Below are positions 42,628 to 52,518 of a stretch of DNA of 64,000 nucleotides, in pieces (the stretch's first letter is position 1; every line of letters starts with the position of its first letter). Source of the stretch: Chryseobacterium sp. VAUSW3 (lineage in GTDB: Bacteria; Bacteroidota; Bacteroidia; Flavobacteriales; Weeksellaceae); contig NZ_NIUY01000001.1 in NCBI RefSeq assembly GCF_002205795.1, forward strand, positions 1,054,001-1,118,000. The letters run 5' to 3'. The notes under the pieces were generated by a model. That model saw nothing but the letters and a program-made list of their open reading frames with translations. It was not told the origin of the DNA and did not search any database. A program made the position numbers and the translations under genes.

Positions 42628-42650
42628 CATCGGATTTACGGATAAACATG

Positions 42651-42678
42651 AAAAGGCCTTCGCAAGAATGCCTTTTTT
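42651..42678 (+). terminator. Terminator-like hairpin (possible attenuator) in the rimP-nusA-infB leader
   Basis: AAAAGGC (42651-42657) pairs with GCCTTTT (42670-42676). Inside, TTC pairs with GAA around a GCAA tetraloop with one C/T mismatch. Two more T follow, giving a six-T tract. It lies after the promoter and before the rimP start. An 11-codon reading frame (ATG at 42648, TAA ending 42683, peptide MKRPSQECLFS) covers the whole hairpin. NusA, encoded downstream, modulates pausing and termination, so autoregulation is possible. Both the attenuator role and translation of the short frame are inference. Confidence 0.5.
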
Positions 42679-42697
42679 CGTAACTCAAATGAAAGAT

Positions 42698-43165
42698 ATG
42701 GAATTTAGAAAGAAGATAGAAGAGCTGCTGGGCAGTTTTCTGGAAGAAAGAGAAGATTTGTTTCTGGTCGATTTGAAATTTTCGGCGGCAGATGATATTA
42801 CGGTAATTCTTGACGGTGATCAGGGGGTTACCCTGCAGGATTGCCTGGATGCAAGCCGCGCTATCGAATTTAATATGGATCGTGAGGAACACGATTTTTC
42901 TCTCCAGGTAATGAGTGCCGGATTAAGCGAACCTTTAACCACGCCGCGACAGTACAGAAAAAACATTGGCCGCGAACTCGATATTTTACTGACAGATACT
43001 ACGAAGATTGAAGGTGAGCTTGCAAAAGTTGATGAGGATAAAATCACGCTTATTTTAAGATACCGTAAACCTAAAGAGGTAGGAAAAGGAAAAGTAGATG
43101 TGGTGGAAGAGAAGGAAATTCCGTACACTGAAATTAAAAAAGCACTGGTAACAATAAAATTTTAA
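42698..43165 (+). CDS. rimP: Ribosome maturation factor RimP
   Basis: 155 aa from the ATG at 42698 (MEFRKKIEELLGSFLEERE); an ATG at 42689 adds three residues and is possible. In-frame ATGs further upstream fall in the hairpin or before the promoter and are rejected. RimP assists late 30S subunit maturation. Family motifs: DITVILDGDQGVTLQDCLDA, SRAIEFNMDREEHDFSLQVM and SAGLSEPLTTPRQYRKNIGR. The C-terminal SH3-like domain ends in the ITLILRYRKPKE region. It is first in the classic rimP-nusA-infB order. Confidence 0.95.
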   Translation: MEFRKKIEELLGSFLEEREDLFLVDLKFSAADDITVILDGDQGVTLQDCLDASRAIEFNMDREEHDFSLQVMSAGLSEPLTTPRQYRKNIGRELDILLTDTTKIEGELAKVDEDKITLILRYRKPKEVGKGKVDVVEEKEIPYTEIKKALVTIKF

Positions 43166-43224
43166 TAACAAAAAGATGAAGAAAAGGCTTCGCGCCCTAC
43201 ATTCATTATATATCACTTATACAT

Positions 43225-44472
43225 ATGGACGGTTTAGCATTAATTGAAGCATTTGGCGATTTCAAAGAAGAAAAAAGCATCAGCAAGATTGATCTGATGG
43301 CGATTATTGAAGACTCGCTCAAAACTTTATTAAGAAAACGATTTGATTCCGATGATCATTTCGATGTTATTGTAAACCCCGATAAAGGGGATTTCCAAAT
43401 ATTTTTAAATAAAACCATCGTTGAAGACGAGATGTCTGAAGATGATGATTTGGAAATCGAGATTTCTGAAGCAAAGAAAATTGACCCTACTTTCGAGGTA
43501 GGTGAGGATTTTACCGTTGAAATCCCGATCGAAAAACTGGGAAGAAGAAGTATTCTTACTTTGAAGCAGATTTTATCAACCAAACTTCAGGAGCATAACA
43601 ATGCCATGCTGTACGAAGAGTTCAAGGATAAGATTGGCGAAATTGTTGTGGGTGAAGTACACCACATCCGTCACAAACACGTGATTTTAATTGATGACGA
43701 GGATAACGAATTCATCCTTCCGAAAGAAAACCAAATTCCTTCTGATTTCTTCAAAAAAGGAGAAAACGTACGTGCGATTGTAGAAAGTGTAGATTTCAAA
43801 GGCTCGAAACCACAGATCATTGTTTCAAGAACCGCTCCTAAATTCCTCGAGAAACTGCTTGAACTTGAAATTCCTGAGATTCAGGACGGTACCATCATTC
43901 TTAAGAAAGTAGTGAGAATCCCTGGTGAAAAAGCGAAGATCGCGGTAGATGCTTATGATGACAGAATTGATCCGGTAGGAGCATGTGTCGGCGTTAAAGG
44001 ATCAAGAATTCACGGCGTAGTACGCGAACTTAAAAATGAAAATATTGATGTAATTCAGTGGTCTAAAAACCCTGAAATTATGGTGAAAAGAGCCTTAGGA
44101 AACATTACCATCAATAAAATTGAAATTAATCCGGAGACCATGTATGCCATGGTTTACACGCCTGTAGAAGAAATTTCACGGGTAATCGGAAAGCAGGGAC
44201 AGAACATCAGACTTGCTTCATGGTTAAGCGGATATGAAATTGATGTGTACAGAGAAGCCAGCGAAGATGATGACGTAGAACTGAAAGAATTTGCAGGTAC
44301 CGAAGAAGGCGATATCGAACAGTGGATAATCGACGAATTCGAGAAAGTAGGTCTTACCACAGCAAAAAGTATTTTAGATAAAGATACCGAAGCGCTTTTG
44401 AAAATGGTTGACCTCGAAGAAGAAACGATTGAAGAAGTAAAACAGATTTTGAAGGAGGAGTTTGAAGACTAA
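43225..44472 (+). CDS. nusA: Transcription termination/antitermination factor NusA
   Basis: 415 aa. The N-terminal RNA-polymerase-binding domain opens LALIEAFGDFKEEKSISK. An S1 domain follows (about 130-200, IGEIVVGEVHHIRHKHVILI). Two KH domains contain GACVGVKGSRIHGVVREL and RVIGKQGQNIRLASWLSGY. The C-terminus is short and acidic (DDDVELKEF, then EEETIEEVKQIL), with no long AR repeats as in E. coli. It controls pausing, termination and antitermination. It lies 59 nt after rimP in the same operon and may feed back on the leader hairpin. Confidence 0.97.
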   Translation: MDGLALIEAFGDFKEEKSISKIDLMAIIEDSLKTLLRKRFDSDDHFDVIVNPDKGDFQIFLNKTIVEDEMSEDDDLEIEISEAKKIDPTFEVGEDFTVEIPIEKLGRRSILTLKQILSTKLQEHNNAMLYEEFKDKIGEIVVGEVHHIRHKHVILIDDEDNEFILPKENQIPSDFFKKGENVRAIVESVDFKGSKPQIIVSRTAPKFLEKLLELEIPEIQDGTIILKKVVRIPGEKAKIAVDAYDDRIDPVGACVGVKGSRIHGVVRELKNENIDVIQWSKNPEIMVKRALGNITINKIEINPETMYAMVYTPVEEISRVIGKQGQNIRLASWLSGYEIDVYREASEDDDVELKEFAGTEEGDIEQWIIDEFEKVGLTTAKSILDKDTEALLKMVDLEEETIEEVKQILKEEFED

Positions 44473-44545
44473 TCCTTGAAAATAGCTAGAGTAATGTTAA
44501 AATAATTAACTTTACCAAAAATTAAAACAAAAGTATAAATTATAC

Positions 44546-47383
44546 ATGCCCAAAATTAGATTAAACAAAGCGGTAAAGGAATTTAATATTTCGATGACAA
44601 GACTGGTAGAATTTCTTCAGTCCAAAGGATTCGAGGTAGAAAGTAATCCTAACGCTCAATTGGAAGAGTCGGCATATTCTGCATTAGAAGCTGAGTTCGC
44701 AAAAGACGGTGAACAGAGAAAAGCTTCTCATGAGGTCGTGATGATTAAAGTTCCGGAAGAAAAACTGGAAATTGAACCGTCAAAACCTGAGGTAATAAGA
44801 GCCAAAACAAGCTTGAGACCCGAAACAAAGATTTTGGGTAAAATTGATCTTGATCCAAAAAAACCTGAAGTTCCTGCGGTAAAAGAGCCGGAACCTGAAG
44901 TGAAGGAGGAACCGGTTGTTGTGCCTACTCCTGCCACTCCGGAAAAACAGGAATTCAAAGTGTTGGATAAGATTGATCTTTCGCAGATCGAAGGCAGCAA
45001 GCCGAAGTCTTCCAAAAAAGATCAGCCTGTAAAAGAAGAGGAAAAACCTGCAGTGAAAGCTGAAGAAACTCCTGCTCCAAAGGTTGAAACCCCAGCTCCG
45101 GCTGCGGAAGAATCTCCGGAAGCTGCAGAAGAAGCCCAGTCGGATAAAATAGAAACCGTTTATCAGAAACTGGAAGGGGTGAAAATTTTAAAGCAAACCG
45201 TTGACCTTTCCCAGTTCAATAAACCGAAACCACAGGGAGGAGCCAACAGTGCTGCAGCGAAAAAGAAAAGAAAAAGAATCGAGAAGCCCAATACTCCGGG
45301 TACAGGAACACCAGGTCAGGCAGGTACTCAGCAGGGCAACCGTCCGCAGGGTAACCGTCCGCCGGGACAGGGTGGTAACCGTCCGGGTCAGGGAGGTAAC
45401 CGACCAGGCTATCAAGGTGGAGGAAATGCCGGAAAAGGCGGCAGCCGTAGGGGTGCGCCAACCATGCCGGTAGAGCTTACAGATGAACAGGTTAAGAATC
45501 AGATCAAAGAAACTTTAGAAAAACTTACCAATAAAGGCGGTAAGAATAAAGGAGCTAAATACAGAAAAGAGAAAAGAGTTTACAGACGTGAGCAGGATGA
45601 ACTCCAGCAGGAGATGGATGCTGCCGACAAAACGCTGAAGGTGACGGAATTTATTACCGTAGGTGAATTGGCAAGTCTCATGAACGTGAGCCCGACAGAA
45701 GTGATCTCCGCATGTTTCTCCTTAGGAGTGATGGTGACCATGAATCAGCGTTTAGAAGCTGATACTTTATTACTCGTAGCTGACGAATTTGGATATAAGA
45801 TTGAATTTTCCGATGCGGATCTTGAAGAATCTGCAGTTGAAGAAGATACCGATACCGAGGCAGATCTGTTACCGCGTGCGCCAATTGTTACCGTAATGGG
45901 ACACGTTGACCACGGTAAGACCTCTTTGCTCGATTATATCAGAAAAACGAACGTCATCGCCGGTGAATCCGGAGGAATTACCCAGCACATCGGAGCGTAT
46001 AATGTTAAGTTAGAAAACGGTCAGCGAATTACCTTCCTTGATACACCGGGTCACGAAGCATTTACCGCGATGAGAGCCAGGGGTGCACAAATTACCGATA
46101 TCGCAATTATTGTAATTGCAGCGGATGATGATGTGATGCCTCAGACTAAAGAAGCAATTTCCCACGCACAGGCAGCGGGTGTTCCAATGATTATTGCGCT
46201 GAACAAGGTAGATAAACCAAACTCAAACCCAGATAATATCCGCCAGCAGCTTTCTGCAATGAATGTTTTGGTAGAAGAATGGGGTGGTAATGTTCAGTGT
46301 CAGGAAGTTTCTGCTAAATTCGGTAACAATATGGATGCTTTGCTTGAAAAAGTATTGCTTCAGGCGGAAATGTTGGAATTAAAGGCCAATCCTAACAAAA
46401 ATGCTCAGGGTGTTGTGATCGAGGCTTCTTTGGATAAAGGAAGAGGATACATTTCTACCATTCTTGTGCAGACCGGAACTCTTAAAGTAGGAGATTACAT
46501 TCTTGCAGGGAAAAATCACGGTAAAGTGAAAGCAATGCTTGACGAAAGAGGGAAGCCGATGGAGGCAGCTGGTCCTTCTATTCCGGTAACGGTTCTTGGT
46601 CTTGACGGAGCGCCTACAGCAGGTGACAAATTCAGAGTTTTTGAGGATGAAAGAGAAGCGAAAACAATCGCAACCAAACGTGAGCAGTTACAGAGAGAGC
46701 AATCAATCAGAACTAAAAAACACCTTACTCTTGATGAACTGGGCAGACGTATTGCTTTAGGAGATTTCAAAGAACTCAACATTATCCTTAAAGGTGACGT
46801 GGACGGTTCTGTTGAGGCACTTTCCGATCAGTTACAGAGACTTTCAACGGAAGAGATCAGTATTAATATCATTCATAAAGGAGTTGGTCAGATTACCGAA
46901 TCCGACGTACTTCTAGCAGCAGCATCTGATGCGATTATGATTGGATTCAACGTTAGAGCAGGTGTCAATGCAAAAGATCTTGCTGATAAAGAAGAAATAG
47001 AAATCCGTACCTATTCGGTCATCTATAAAGCGATTGATGAAGTAAAAGAAGCGATGGAGGGAATGCTTTCTCCGGAAATTCAGGAGCAGGTCATCGGTAA
47101 CGTGGAAATACGTGAAACCTTTAAAATTACCAAAGTCGGTACTATTGCCGGTTGTATGGTTCTAAACGGAAAAGTCACCCGAAATTCGAAAATCCGATTA
47201 CTGCGTGACGGTATTGTGAAATTCGATGGCGAACTGGAAAGTTTGAAACGTTTCAAAGACGACGTAAAGGAAGTAACCAAAGGTTACGAATGTGGATTGA
47301 ATATTAAAGGATACAACGATATTGAAGTTGGTGATATCCTGGAAGTATATGAAGAAGTTGCCGTTAAGAAAAAACTGAAATAA
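44546..47383 (+). CDS. infB: Translation initiation factor IF-2
   Basis: 945 aa. Places initiator tRNA on the 30S subunit. The N-terminus begins [23 protein letters not shown] (IF2_N). A long variable part of Pro/Glu/Lys/Ala (about 90-250) leads into a GNRP-type repeat (about 251-293). A second IF2_N-like region (about 365-430) precedes the G domain: [18 protein letters not shown] (about 447), [26 protein letters not shown] and ALNKVDKPN. Domains II-IV follow ([32 protein letters not shown], and the fMet-tRNA-binding C-domain). Long N-terminal extensions are typical of Bacteroidota. A strong terminator follows. Confidence 0.97.
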   Translation: MPKIRLNKAVKEFNISMTRLVEFLQSKGFEVESNPNAQLEESAYSALEAEFAKDGEQRKASHEVVMIKVPEEKLEIEPSKPEVIRAKTSLRPETKILGKIDLDPKKPEVPAVKEPEPEVKEEPVVVPTPATPEKQEFKVLDKIDLSQIEGSKPKSSKKDQPVKEEEKPAVKAEETPAPKVETPAPAAEESPEAAEEAQSDKIETVYQKLEGVKILKQTVDLSQFNKPKPQGGANSAAAKKKRKRIEKPNTPGTGTPGQAGTQQGNRPQGNRPPGQGGNRPGQGGNRPGYQGGGNAGKGGSRRGAPTMPVELTDEQVKNQIKETLEKLTNKGGKNKGAKYRKEKRVYRREQDELQQEMDAADKTLKVTEFITVGELASLMNVSPTEVISACFSLGVMVTMNQRLEADTLLLVADEFGYKIEFSDADLEESAVEEDTDTEADLLPRAPIVTVMGHVDHGKTSLLDYIRKTNVIAGESGGITQHIGAYNVKLENGQRITFLDTPGHEAFTAMRARGAQITDIAIIVIAADDDVMPQTKEAISHAQAAGVPMIIALNKVDKPNSNPDNIRQQLSAMNVLVEEWGGNVQCQEVSAKFGNNMDALLEKVLLQAEMLELKANPNKNAQGVVIEASLDKGRGYISTILVQTGTLKVGDYILAGKNHGKVKAMLDERGKPMEAAGPSIPVTVLGLDGAPTAGDKFRVFEDEREAKTIATKREQLQREQSIRTKKHLTLDELGRRIALGDFKELNIILKGDVDGSVEALSDQLQRLSTEEISINIIHKGVGQITESDVLLAAASDAIMIGFNVRAGVNAKDLADKEEIEIRTYSVIYKAIDEVKEAMEGMLSPEIQEQVIGNVEIRETFKITKVGTIAGCMVLNGKVTRNSKIRLLRDGIVKFDGELESLKRFKDDVKEVTKGYECGLNIKGYNDIEVGDILEVYEEVAVKKKLK
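45299..45425 (+). repeat. GNRP-type low-complexity repeat in infB
   Basis: Repeated codons for Gly-Asn-Arg-Pro with Gln/Gly spacers ([20 protein letters not shown], then [10 protein letters not shown]). At DNA level, related units of 12-24 bp around GGTAACCGTCCG recur about five times. It lies in the disordered N-terminal half of IF-2. Confidence 0.8.
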
Positions 47384-47398
47384 CAGTTTAGTTGATAT

Positions 47399-47430
47399 AA
47401 AGCCTGCTGAAAAGCAGGCTTTTTTTTATC
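47399..47430 (+). terminator. Intrinsic terminator of rimP-nusA-infB
   Basis: Stem AAAGCCTGCT (47399-47408) with AGCAGGCTTT (47413-47422), GAAA tetraloop, then a T tract. Starts 16 nt after the infB stop. Confidence 0.9.
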
Positions 47431-47616
47431 CGGGAAATAATTAATTGTTAAAATTTTAAAAAATCGCAGTTTATCTTTTCTGTAGCTTTTTTATTAAATA
47501 GTTAGGGAAAGCGAAATTTATTCAGGTGCATTTTTTGGGAAATTCAAACCTTTGTTTAAATGCTTGTGAATAATGAATTTGATTATTATTAACGATGCTT
47601 TCATGCGCTTGCGAAT

Positions 47617-47666
47617 GTTAATTAAAATTAACATATTTGCGCGGATAATATTAAAAAAGTGTTAAT
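47617..47666 (+). promoter_or_regulatory. SusCD locus 1 promoter/leader module with GTTAA-N6-TTAAC inverted repeat
   Basis: Inverted repeat GTTAATT-AA-AATTAAC (47617-47632), then ATATTTG as a near-consensus -7 box (TTTG at 47636-47639), and a third half-site GTTAAT (47661-47666) directly before the ATG at 47667. The same 50-bp layout stands before the other two susC genes here. The rest of the 283-nt gap after infB is AT-rich and holds nothing else I recognise beyond the terminator. Confidence 0.75.
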
Positions 47667-50600
47667 ATGAATTTAAAATCTAAAGTGCTAGGAGCAGGAG
47701 TTCTCTTCTTTTTAGGAGGAGGAATTGCGCTAGCTCAAACGGATTCAACAAGGGTAGCTGAAGTTGATGAAGTTGTAATTGTAGGGTATACCGCTGTAAA
47801 AAAAGAAGATTACACGGGATCGGTTTCTAAAGTAGGGAGCGAAAATATTTCCAAGAAAAATGTATCGAACGTGGCGCAGGCCCTTACCGGAGAAGCAGCT
47901 GGGGTAAGAGTAATTACAACCTCTGGTCAGCCAGGTTCTGAGCCGCAGATCAGAATTAGAGGATTTGGTTCCGTAAGTGGTAACAGAGAGCCATTGTACG
48001 TACTTGACGGAATTCCTTTCAACGGCAACGTATCGGCAATCAACCCGGATGACATCGAGAATATGACTGTACTGAAAGATGCGACTGCAACTGCAATTTA
48101 CGGTTCCCGAGGTGCGAACGGTGTGGTATTGATCCAGACCAAGAAAGGTAAATCTGGAAGAGACGTGGTAACCATTGATACCAGAATCGGTTTCAATGCG
48201 CCGCTTATTCCTCGTCATGATGTAATCAGAAGCCCTGAGCAGTATATCGGTCTTTCCTGGGAAGCACTTTATAATCAAGGGAAACTCAGCGGAAGTGCAG
48301 ATCCTGTAGCTTATGCAAACGCACGTTTGTTCTCCAGTGCAGGTATCAGACCACAATACAATATGTGGAACGCTAATGCGGCACAGCTGATCGATCCTGC
48401 GACGAAAATGGTGAGAGAAGGCGTTACCAGAAAATACAGCCCGGAAAACTGGAAAGATTACGGTTTCCAAACCTCCATGAGATCTGAAACCAACTTCAGT
48501 ATCAGTGGTGGTGAAGGTAAAACGACTTACTATACTGGTATAGGTTATCTAAAAGATGAAGGTTATACCATTAACTCCAAGTACGAGCGTTACAGTGGTA
48601 GATTAAACCTAACGCATCAGGCAAAATCCTGGTTGAAAGGAGAATTCAACATGGGTTATGCTTACTCTGATACCGACAGAAACGGACAGACTGAAGACAG
48701 TGGAAGTATCTTCTGGTTCGTAGATAACATTCCATCTATCTATCCATTGTTTCTTAGAAATGCTCAGGGTGGCTTCGTAAATGATCCATATTATGGTGGA
48801 TACCAGTATGATTACGGTACCGGCAGAGGGTTCGGTGCTCTTACCAACTCCATTGCCGATGCCACTTACGATTTAGACAACAGAAAAAAACATGAGGTTA
48901 ACGCCAACTTCTTCTTAAAGGCTGATATTACCAAAAAATTAAGTTTCGAAACGAGAATCGGTGGTCAGTACTACAATAACTCAAGAAACGATTATAGCAA
49001 TCCATATTACGGAAGTTCGGCTTCCCAGTACGGATCTCTTTACAAGGTTCGTACCGAGTTATTCTCCCATAACTTCCTTCAGTTGTTACGTTATATGAAC
49101 CGTTTCGGGAACCATGGTGTTCAGGCATTCGTGGCACACGAAAGTACGGACTGGAAGTATAATTACCTGTCTGCATCTAAATACGGTCTTGTAATTCCTG
49201 ATGGTGGCGAGTTCAACAACGCGATCAACCAGAACCCTGCCTATTCTTACCTTTACAACTATGCGTTAGAAAGTTACTTCGGTCAGGCAATGTATGATTA
49301 CAACGGGAAATATCTAGTTTCTGCAAGTGTAAGAAGAGACGGTACTTCAAGATTCTTAAACGATAAGTGGGATACGTTCTACTCTGTAGGTTTAGGATGG
49401 GTTGTGAACAAAGAGAATTTTATGCAGGATAACAGCGTATTCGACAAGCTTAAGTTCAAAGCAAGCTACGGAACCGTTGGTGATCAGTCGGGTGTAGGGT
49501 ACTATCCAGGATACAATGTGTATAACCCGGGTAACTTTATGCTTCTTCCTGCGGCTGCATTCGACAGAATTGGTTACCCAGACTTAACATGGGAAAAATC
49601 CAAGACTTTCGATGCCGGTATGGAATTCACATTATTCAAGAACAGAATCATTGAAGGTGCTGTAGATTATTACCACAAAACAACTGATAACCTGATCTTT
49701 GATAACAGACTTGCACCTTCTACAGGTAACGCAATTATGAAAGTAAACGACGGTCTTTTGGTTAACCAGGGTGTTGAATTTACTTTAACCGGTCACGTGA
49801 TCAATAAAGAAGATTTCTATTTAGATCTTTCATTAAACGGAGAGTGGTTAAACAATAAATTAACCAGAATGCCGATTGATCCCACTACAGGTCTTCCAAA
49901 AATTATTGATCTTGCAGAATCAGGATTCGGTAGATCGGAAGGTCACTCGCTTTACGATTTCTATATGAGAGAATGGGCGGGAGTTAACCCTCAAACAGGT
50001 GCTGCAATGTGGAACGTAAGCTATACCGATAACAACGGTAACGGCAAGTTCGATGCAGGTGAGCAGATTGGATCTTTAACAGAATTCTTGGCACAAAACC
50101 CGGGAGCTACTATTTTAGAAGCAACTACCGAGGTTTATACGCAGGCAACTCAGAAATATGTAGGTAAATCTGCAATCCCAGATTTAAGAGGTGCATTCTC
50201 TGTAAACGCTGGTTATAAAGCACTTTCATTATCTGCACAGTTCCTTTACGGAATCGGTGGTTATTCGTACGATTTCGCATATGCGGGATTAATGCACAAC
50301 AGTGTAGTTGGTAACAACAACTGGCATACCGATATCCTGAACAGATGGCAGAACCCTGGTGATATTACCAATGTTCCAAGATTAACAAGTAACAGAACCG
50401 GCGATACCAACTACAACAGTATGTCAACCAGATTCCTTACGAAATCTGACTATCTTGTACTTAATAATGTAAGGTTGGCTTATACCATGCCGAACAAATA
50501 TTTTGCTGGACTTGGATTAAACGGACTTACTGTTTCGTTAACAGGTGATAACCTGTGGATTCAGACGAAGAGAAAGGGCTTCAACCCTACTACTTCTGAA

Positions 50601-50672
50601 ACAGGAAACAGTAATACTTACAGATATTCACCACTTTCTACCATCACGTTTGGTGTAAAAACAAACTTCTAA
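47667..50672 (+). CDS. SusC-like TonB-dependent outer-membrane transporter, locus 1
   Basis: 1001 aa. Signal peptide residues 1-24 (KVLGAGVLFFLGGGIALAQ). The mature protein goes almost directly to the TonB box and plug (VDEVVIVGYTAVKKEDYTGS), so the N-terminal carboxypeptidase-like extension found in most SusC proteins is missing. The plug contains IRIRGFGSVSGNREPLYVLD, INPDDIENMTVLKDATATAI and YGSRGANGVVLIQTKKG, all standard. The barrel ends STITFGVKTNF with a terminal Phe. It forms a lid-and-barrel complex with the SusD protein 12 nt downstream and takes up glycans or peptides by TonB energy. The substrate is unknown. Confidence 0.96.
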   Translation: MNLKSKVLGAGVLFFLGGGIALAQTDSTRVAEVDEVVIVGYTAVKKEDYTGSVSKVGSENISKKNVSNVAQALTGEAAGVRVITTSGQPGSEPQIRIRGFGSVSGNREPLYVLDGIPFNGNVSAINPDDIENMTVLKDATATAIYGSRGANGVVLIQTKKGKSGRDVVTIDTRIGFNAPLIPRHDVIRSPEQYIGLSWEALYNQGKLSGSADPVAYANARLFSSAGIRPQYNMWNANAAQLIDPATKMVREGVTRKYSPENWKDYGFQTSMRSETNFSISGGEGKTTYYTGIGYLKDEGYTINSKYERYSGRLNLTHQAKSWLKGEFNMGYAYSDTDRNGQTEDSGSIFWFVDNIPSIYPLFLRNAQGGFVNDPYYGGYQYDYGTGRGFGALTNSIADATYDLDNRKKHEVNANFFLKADITKKLSFETRIGGQYYNNSRNDYSNPYYGSSASQYGSLYKVRTELFSHNFLQLLRYMNRFGNHGVQAFVAHESTDWKYNYLSASKYGLVIPDGGEFNNAINQNPAYSYLYNYALESYFGQAMYDYNGKYLVSASVRRDGTSRFLNDKWDTFYSVGLGWVVNKENFMQDNSVFDKLKFKASYGTVGDQSGVGYYPGYNVYNPGNFMLLPAAAFDRIGYPDLTWEKSKTFDAGMEFTLFKNRIIEGAVDYYHKTTDNLIFDNRLAPSTGNAIMKVNDGLLVNQGVEFTLTGHVINKEDFYLDLSLNGEWLNNKLTRMPIDPTTGLPKIIDLAESGFGRSEGHSLYDFYMREWAGVNPQTGAAMWNVSYTDNNGNGKFDAGEQIGSLTEFLAQNPGATILEATTEVYTQATQKYVGKSAIPDLRGAFSVNAGYKALSLSAQFLYGIGGYSYDFAYAGLMHNSVVGNNNWHTDILNRWQNPGDITNVPRLTSNRTGDTNYNSMSTRFLTKSDYLVLNNVRLAYTMPNKYFAGLGLNGLTVSLTGDNLWIQTKRKGFNPTTSETGNSNTYRYSPLSTITFGVKTNF

Positions 50673-50684
50673 ATTTTACTGAAA

Positions 50685-52181
50685 ATGAAAAAAATACTTA
50701 TATTAAGTTCCCTAATGGGACTGCTTCTAACCACAACTTCCTGTAGAGAGGAGTTTTTGCAGAGCGAGCCTACAGAAACTCTGGCAAACCCGCCAGCTCA
50801 GGCTAAACTGAACGGTCTTTACCTGATGATGGTAAACACCGGTACTGGTGGTACTACAGGTCACGATGACTACGGACAAAAAGGTTACGATTTGGTATCC
50901 GATATGCTTTCTGCAGATATGGTACTGAGCGGTGTAACTTATGGATGGTACAGAAATATCGCTAACCTTACTGCGACTACTGACTTTACCAACAACGCGA
51001 ATTACCAGCCATGGAGGTATTATTACCGGATTGCATATGCTGCAAACGACGTAATTGCCGGGTTAGGCGGTAATGATGCAGTTCCTGCATCAGCGGCGGA
51101 TAAAGCTGCAATGGGGCAGGCGAAAGCGATGCGTGCTTATGCCTATTTTTATCTTACCCAATATTTCACTACGAAATATGATCCGGCTGCACCGGCTATT
51201 CCTTTGTATATTGATGCAGGAGTACAGGCCCAGCCAAAAGCAACACAGTCTGAAATTTATGCTCAGATTGTAAAAGATCTTACTGATGCAGTTACCTTAT
51301 TACAAGGGTTCTCCCGTGCAAATAAAGGGGTAATCAACCAGGATGTTGCTAAAGGATTACTGGCTTACACGTATGCAGCAATGGGTGAGAATGCAAAAGC
51401 AGCTACATTGTCTCAGGAGATTATGGCTAAGTTCCCTAAAACGACCAAAGAAGAAACCGTTTTTGATGAAGTTACCGGATCCGGAGGTGGTTTCAACGAC
51501 CTTAAGACAAACAGCTGGATGTGGGGCTTCGACCTTACAGAGGCAAATGATCTAGATCTCATCAGCTGGTGGGGACAGGCAGATATCTTTACTTATTCTT
51601 ACTCTTGGGTAGGAGACGCGAAATCAATTGACCTTGATTTGTATAACGCGATAAGAGCTGATGATATCAGAAAGAATCAGTTTGTATCTATTAACGAAAC
51701 TGCAGACGGTTTCACAATGGCACCTGCAAACGCACCTGGAGCATTTGATTATCCTTCAGTTCCTGCAAATAAGTTCTATGCTCCGGGGAGAACAATCGGA
51801 GGACAGAGAATCGTTACAACAGATTACCTGTTTATGCGAGCAGACGAATTCCATTTATTAGCAGCTGAAACACTTGCAAAATCAGGCAATGAGGGTCAGG
51901 CAAAAACAATCCTTAAGGACTTCCTTACCCAGAGAATTACTGATGTAAGTTATATTGATGGTTTGTCCGGAACTGCATTACTTAATGAAATCTATCTGCA
52001 AACCAAGATTGAACTTTGGGGCGAAGGTAAGAGTTACCTGGCAATGAAGAGAAACAAGGCTACCATCAAGAGAGGGCCTAACCACCTTTTCTACGCAGGC
52101 CAAACTTTTAGCTATGATGACGACAGACTGTCCATGGATATTCCACAGGCGGAAATCAACAATAACCCTAAGCTGAAATAA
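50685..52181 (+). CDS. SusD/RagB-like substrate-binding lipoprotein, locus 1
   Basis: 498 aa surface lipoprotein that acts as the lid of the SusC transporter. Lipoprotein signal LSSLMGLLLTTTSC, then the SusD start REEFLQSEPTETLANP. Helical TPR-like part: YRIAYAANDVIAGL and GQAKAMRAYAYFYLTQYF, the conserved RAFxYFxL-type motif. The C-terminal IELWGEGKSYLAMKRNKATI matches the family's ELxxEGxRxxDLxR motif. It lies 12 nt after its SusC partner, identical to the other two pairs. Confidence 0.95.
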   Translation: MKKILILSSLMGLLLTTTSCREEFLQSEPTETLANPPAQAKLNGLYLMMVNTGTGGTTGHDDYGQKGYDLVSDMLSADMVLSGVTYGWYRNIANLTATTDFTNNANYQPWRYYYRIAYAANDVIAGLGGNDAVPASAADKAAMGQAKAMRAYAYFYLTQYFTTKYDPAAPAIPLYIDAGVQAQPKATQSEIYAQIVKDLTDAVTLLQGFSRANKGVINQDVAKGLLAYTYAAMGENAKAATLSQEIMAKFPKTTKEETVFDEVTGSGGGFNDLKTNSWMWGFDLTEANDLDLISWWGQADIFTYSYSWVGDAKSIDLDLYNAIRADDIRKNQFVSINETADGFTMAPANAPGAFDYPSVPANKFYAPGRTIGGQRIVTTDYLFMRADEFHLLAAETLAKSGNEGQAKTILKDFLTQRITDVSYIDGLSGTALLNEIYLQTKIELWGEGKSYLAMKRNKATIKRGPNHLFYAGQTFSYDDDRLSMDIPQAEINNNPKLK

Positions 52182-52204
52182 TCAGAATACAGGTTTTACT
52201 AATG

Positions 52205-52232
52205 AGGAGCAGATTTATTCTGCTCCTTTTTT
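52205..52232 (+). terminator. Intrinsic terminator of SusCD locus 1
   Basis: Stem AGGAGCAGA (52205-52213) with TCTGCTCCT (52219-52227), loop TTTAT, T tract to 52232. Starts 23 nt after the SusD stop. Confidence 0.9.
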
Positions 52233-52468
52233 ATTCTAACTTACAAGCCTGGCAGCTAACGAGTAAACGCATTAAAAATCTTATTTGTACTGATTATAAA
52301 TTACAGCGGACTTAAGTTAAGTTTCTGTAACCAAGTTGTGTTATATGGCTATGAATTTATATAAAATGCAAAAAAATTAGGATTTTAATCATTTATATTA
52401 ATAATTATTACAGAAATCTCACCAATTTTTTTATAAACTCATGATTAAATAATTAAACAGTTTGTAAT

Positions 52469-52518
52469 GTTAAATAAAATTAACATATTTGCCGCAATAA
52501 TATTAAAAAAGTGTTAAT
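52469..52518 (+). promoter_or_regulatory. SusCD locus 2 promoter/leader module with GTTAA-N6-TTAAC inverted repeat
   Basis: GTTAA-ATAAAA-TTAAC at 52469-52484, ATATTTG box, and GTTAAT (52513-52518) before the ATG at 52519. By hand alignment it matches locus 1 at 45 of 50 positions with no gaps. Confidence 0.75.

Larger units (their letters stand above)
52182..52518. other. Intergenic region between SusCD loci 1 and 2
   Basis: 337 nt. Contains the locus 1 terminator (52205-52232) and, at its end, the locus 2 promoter/leader module (52469-52518). The middle is AT-rich with no reading frame or RNA structure that I can support. Confidence 0.6.

Noticed and set aside
47745-48470. 241-codon minus-strand frame inside the first susC
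   Set aside because: Antisense shadow of the SusC plug region; its Cys/Tyr/Arg-rich product matches nothing and it has no promoter.
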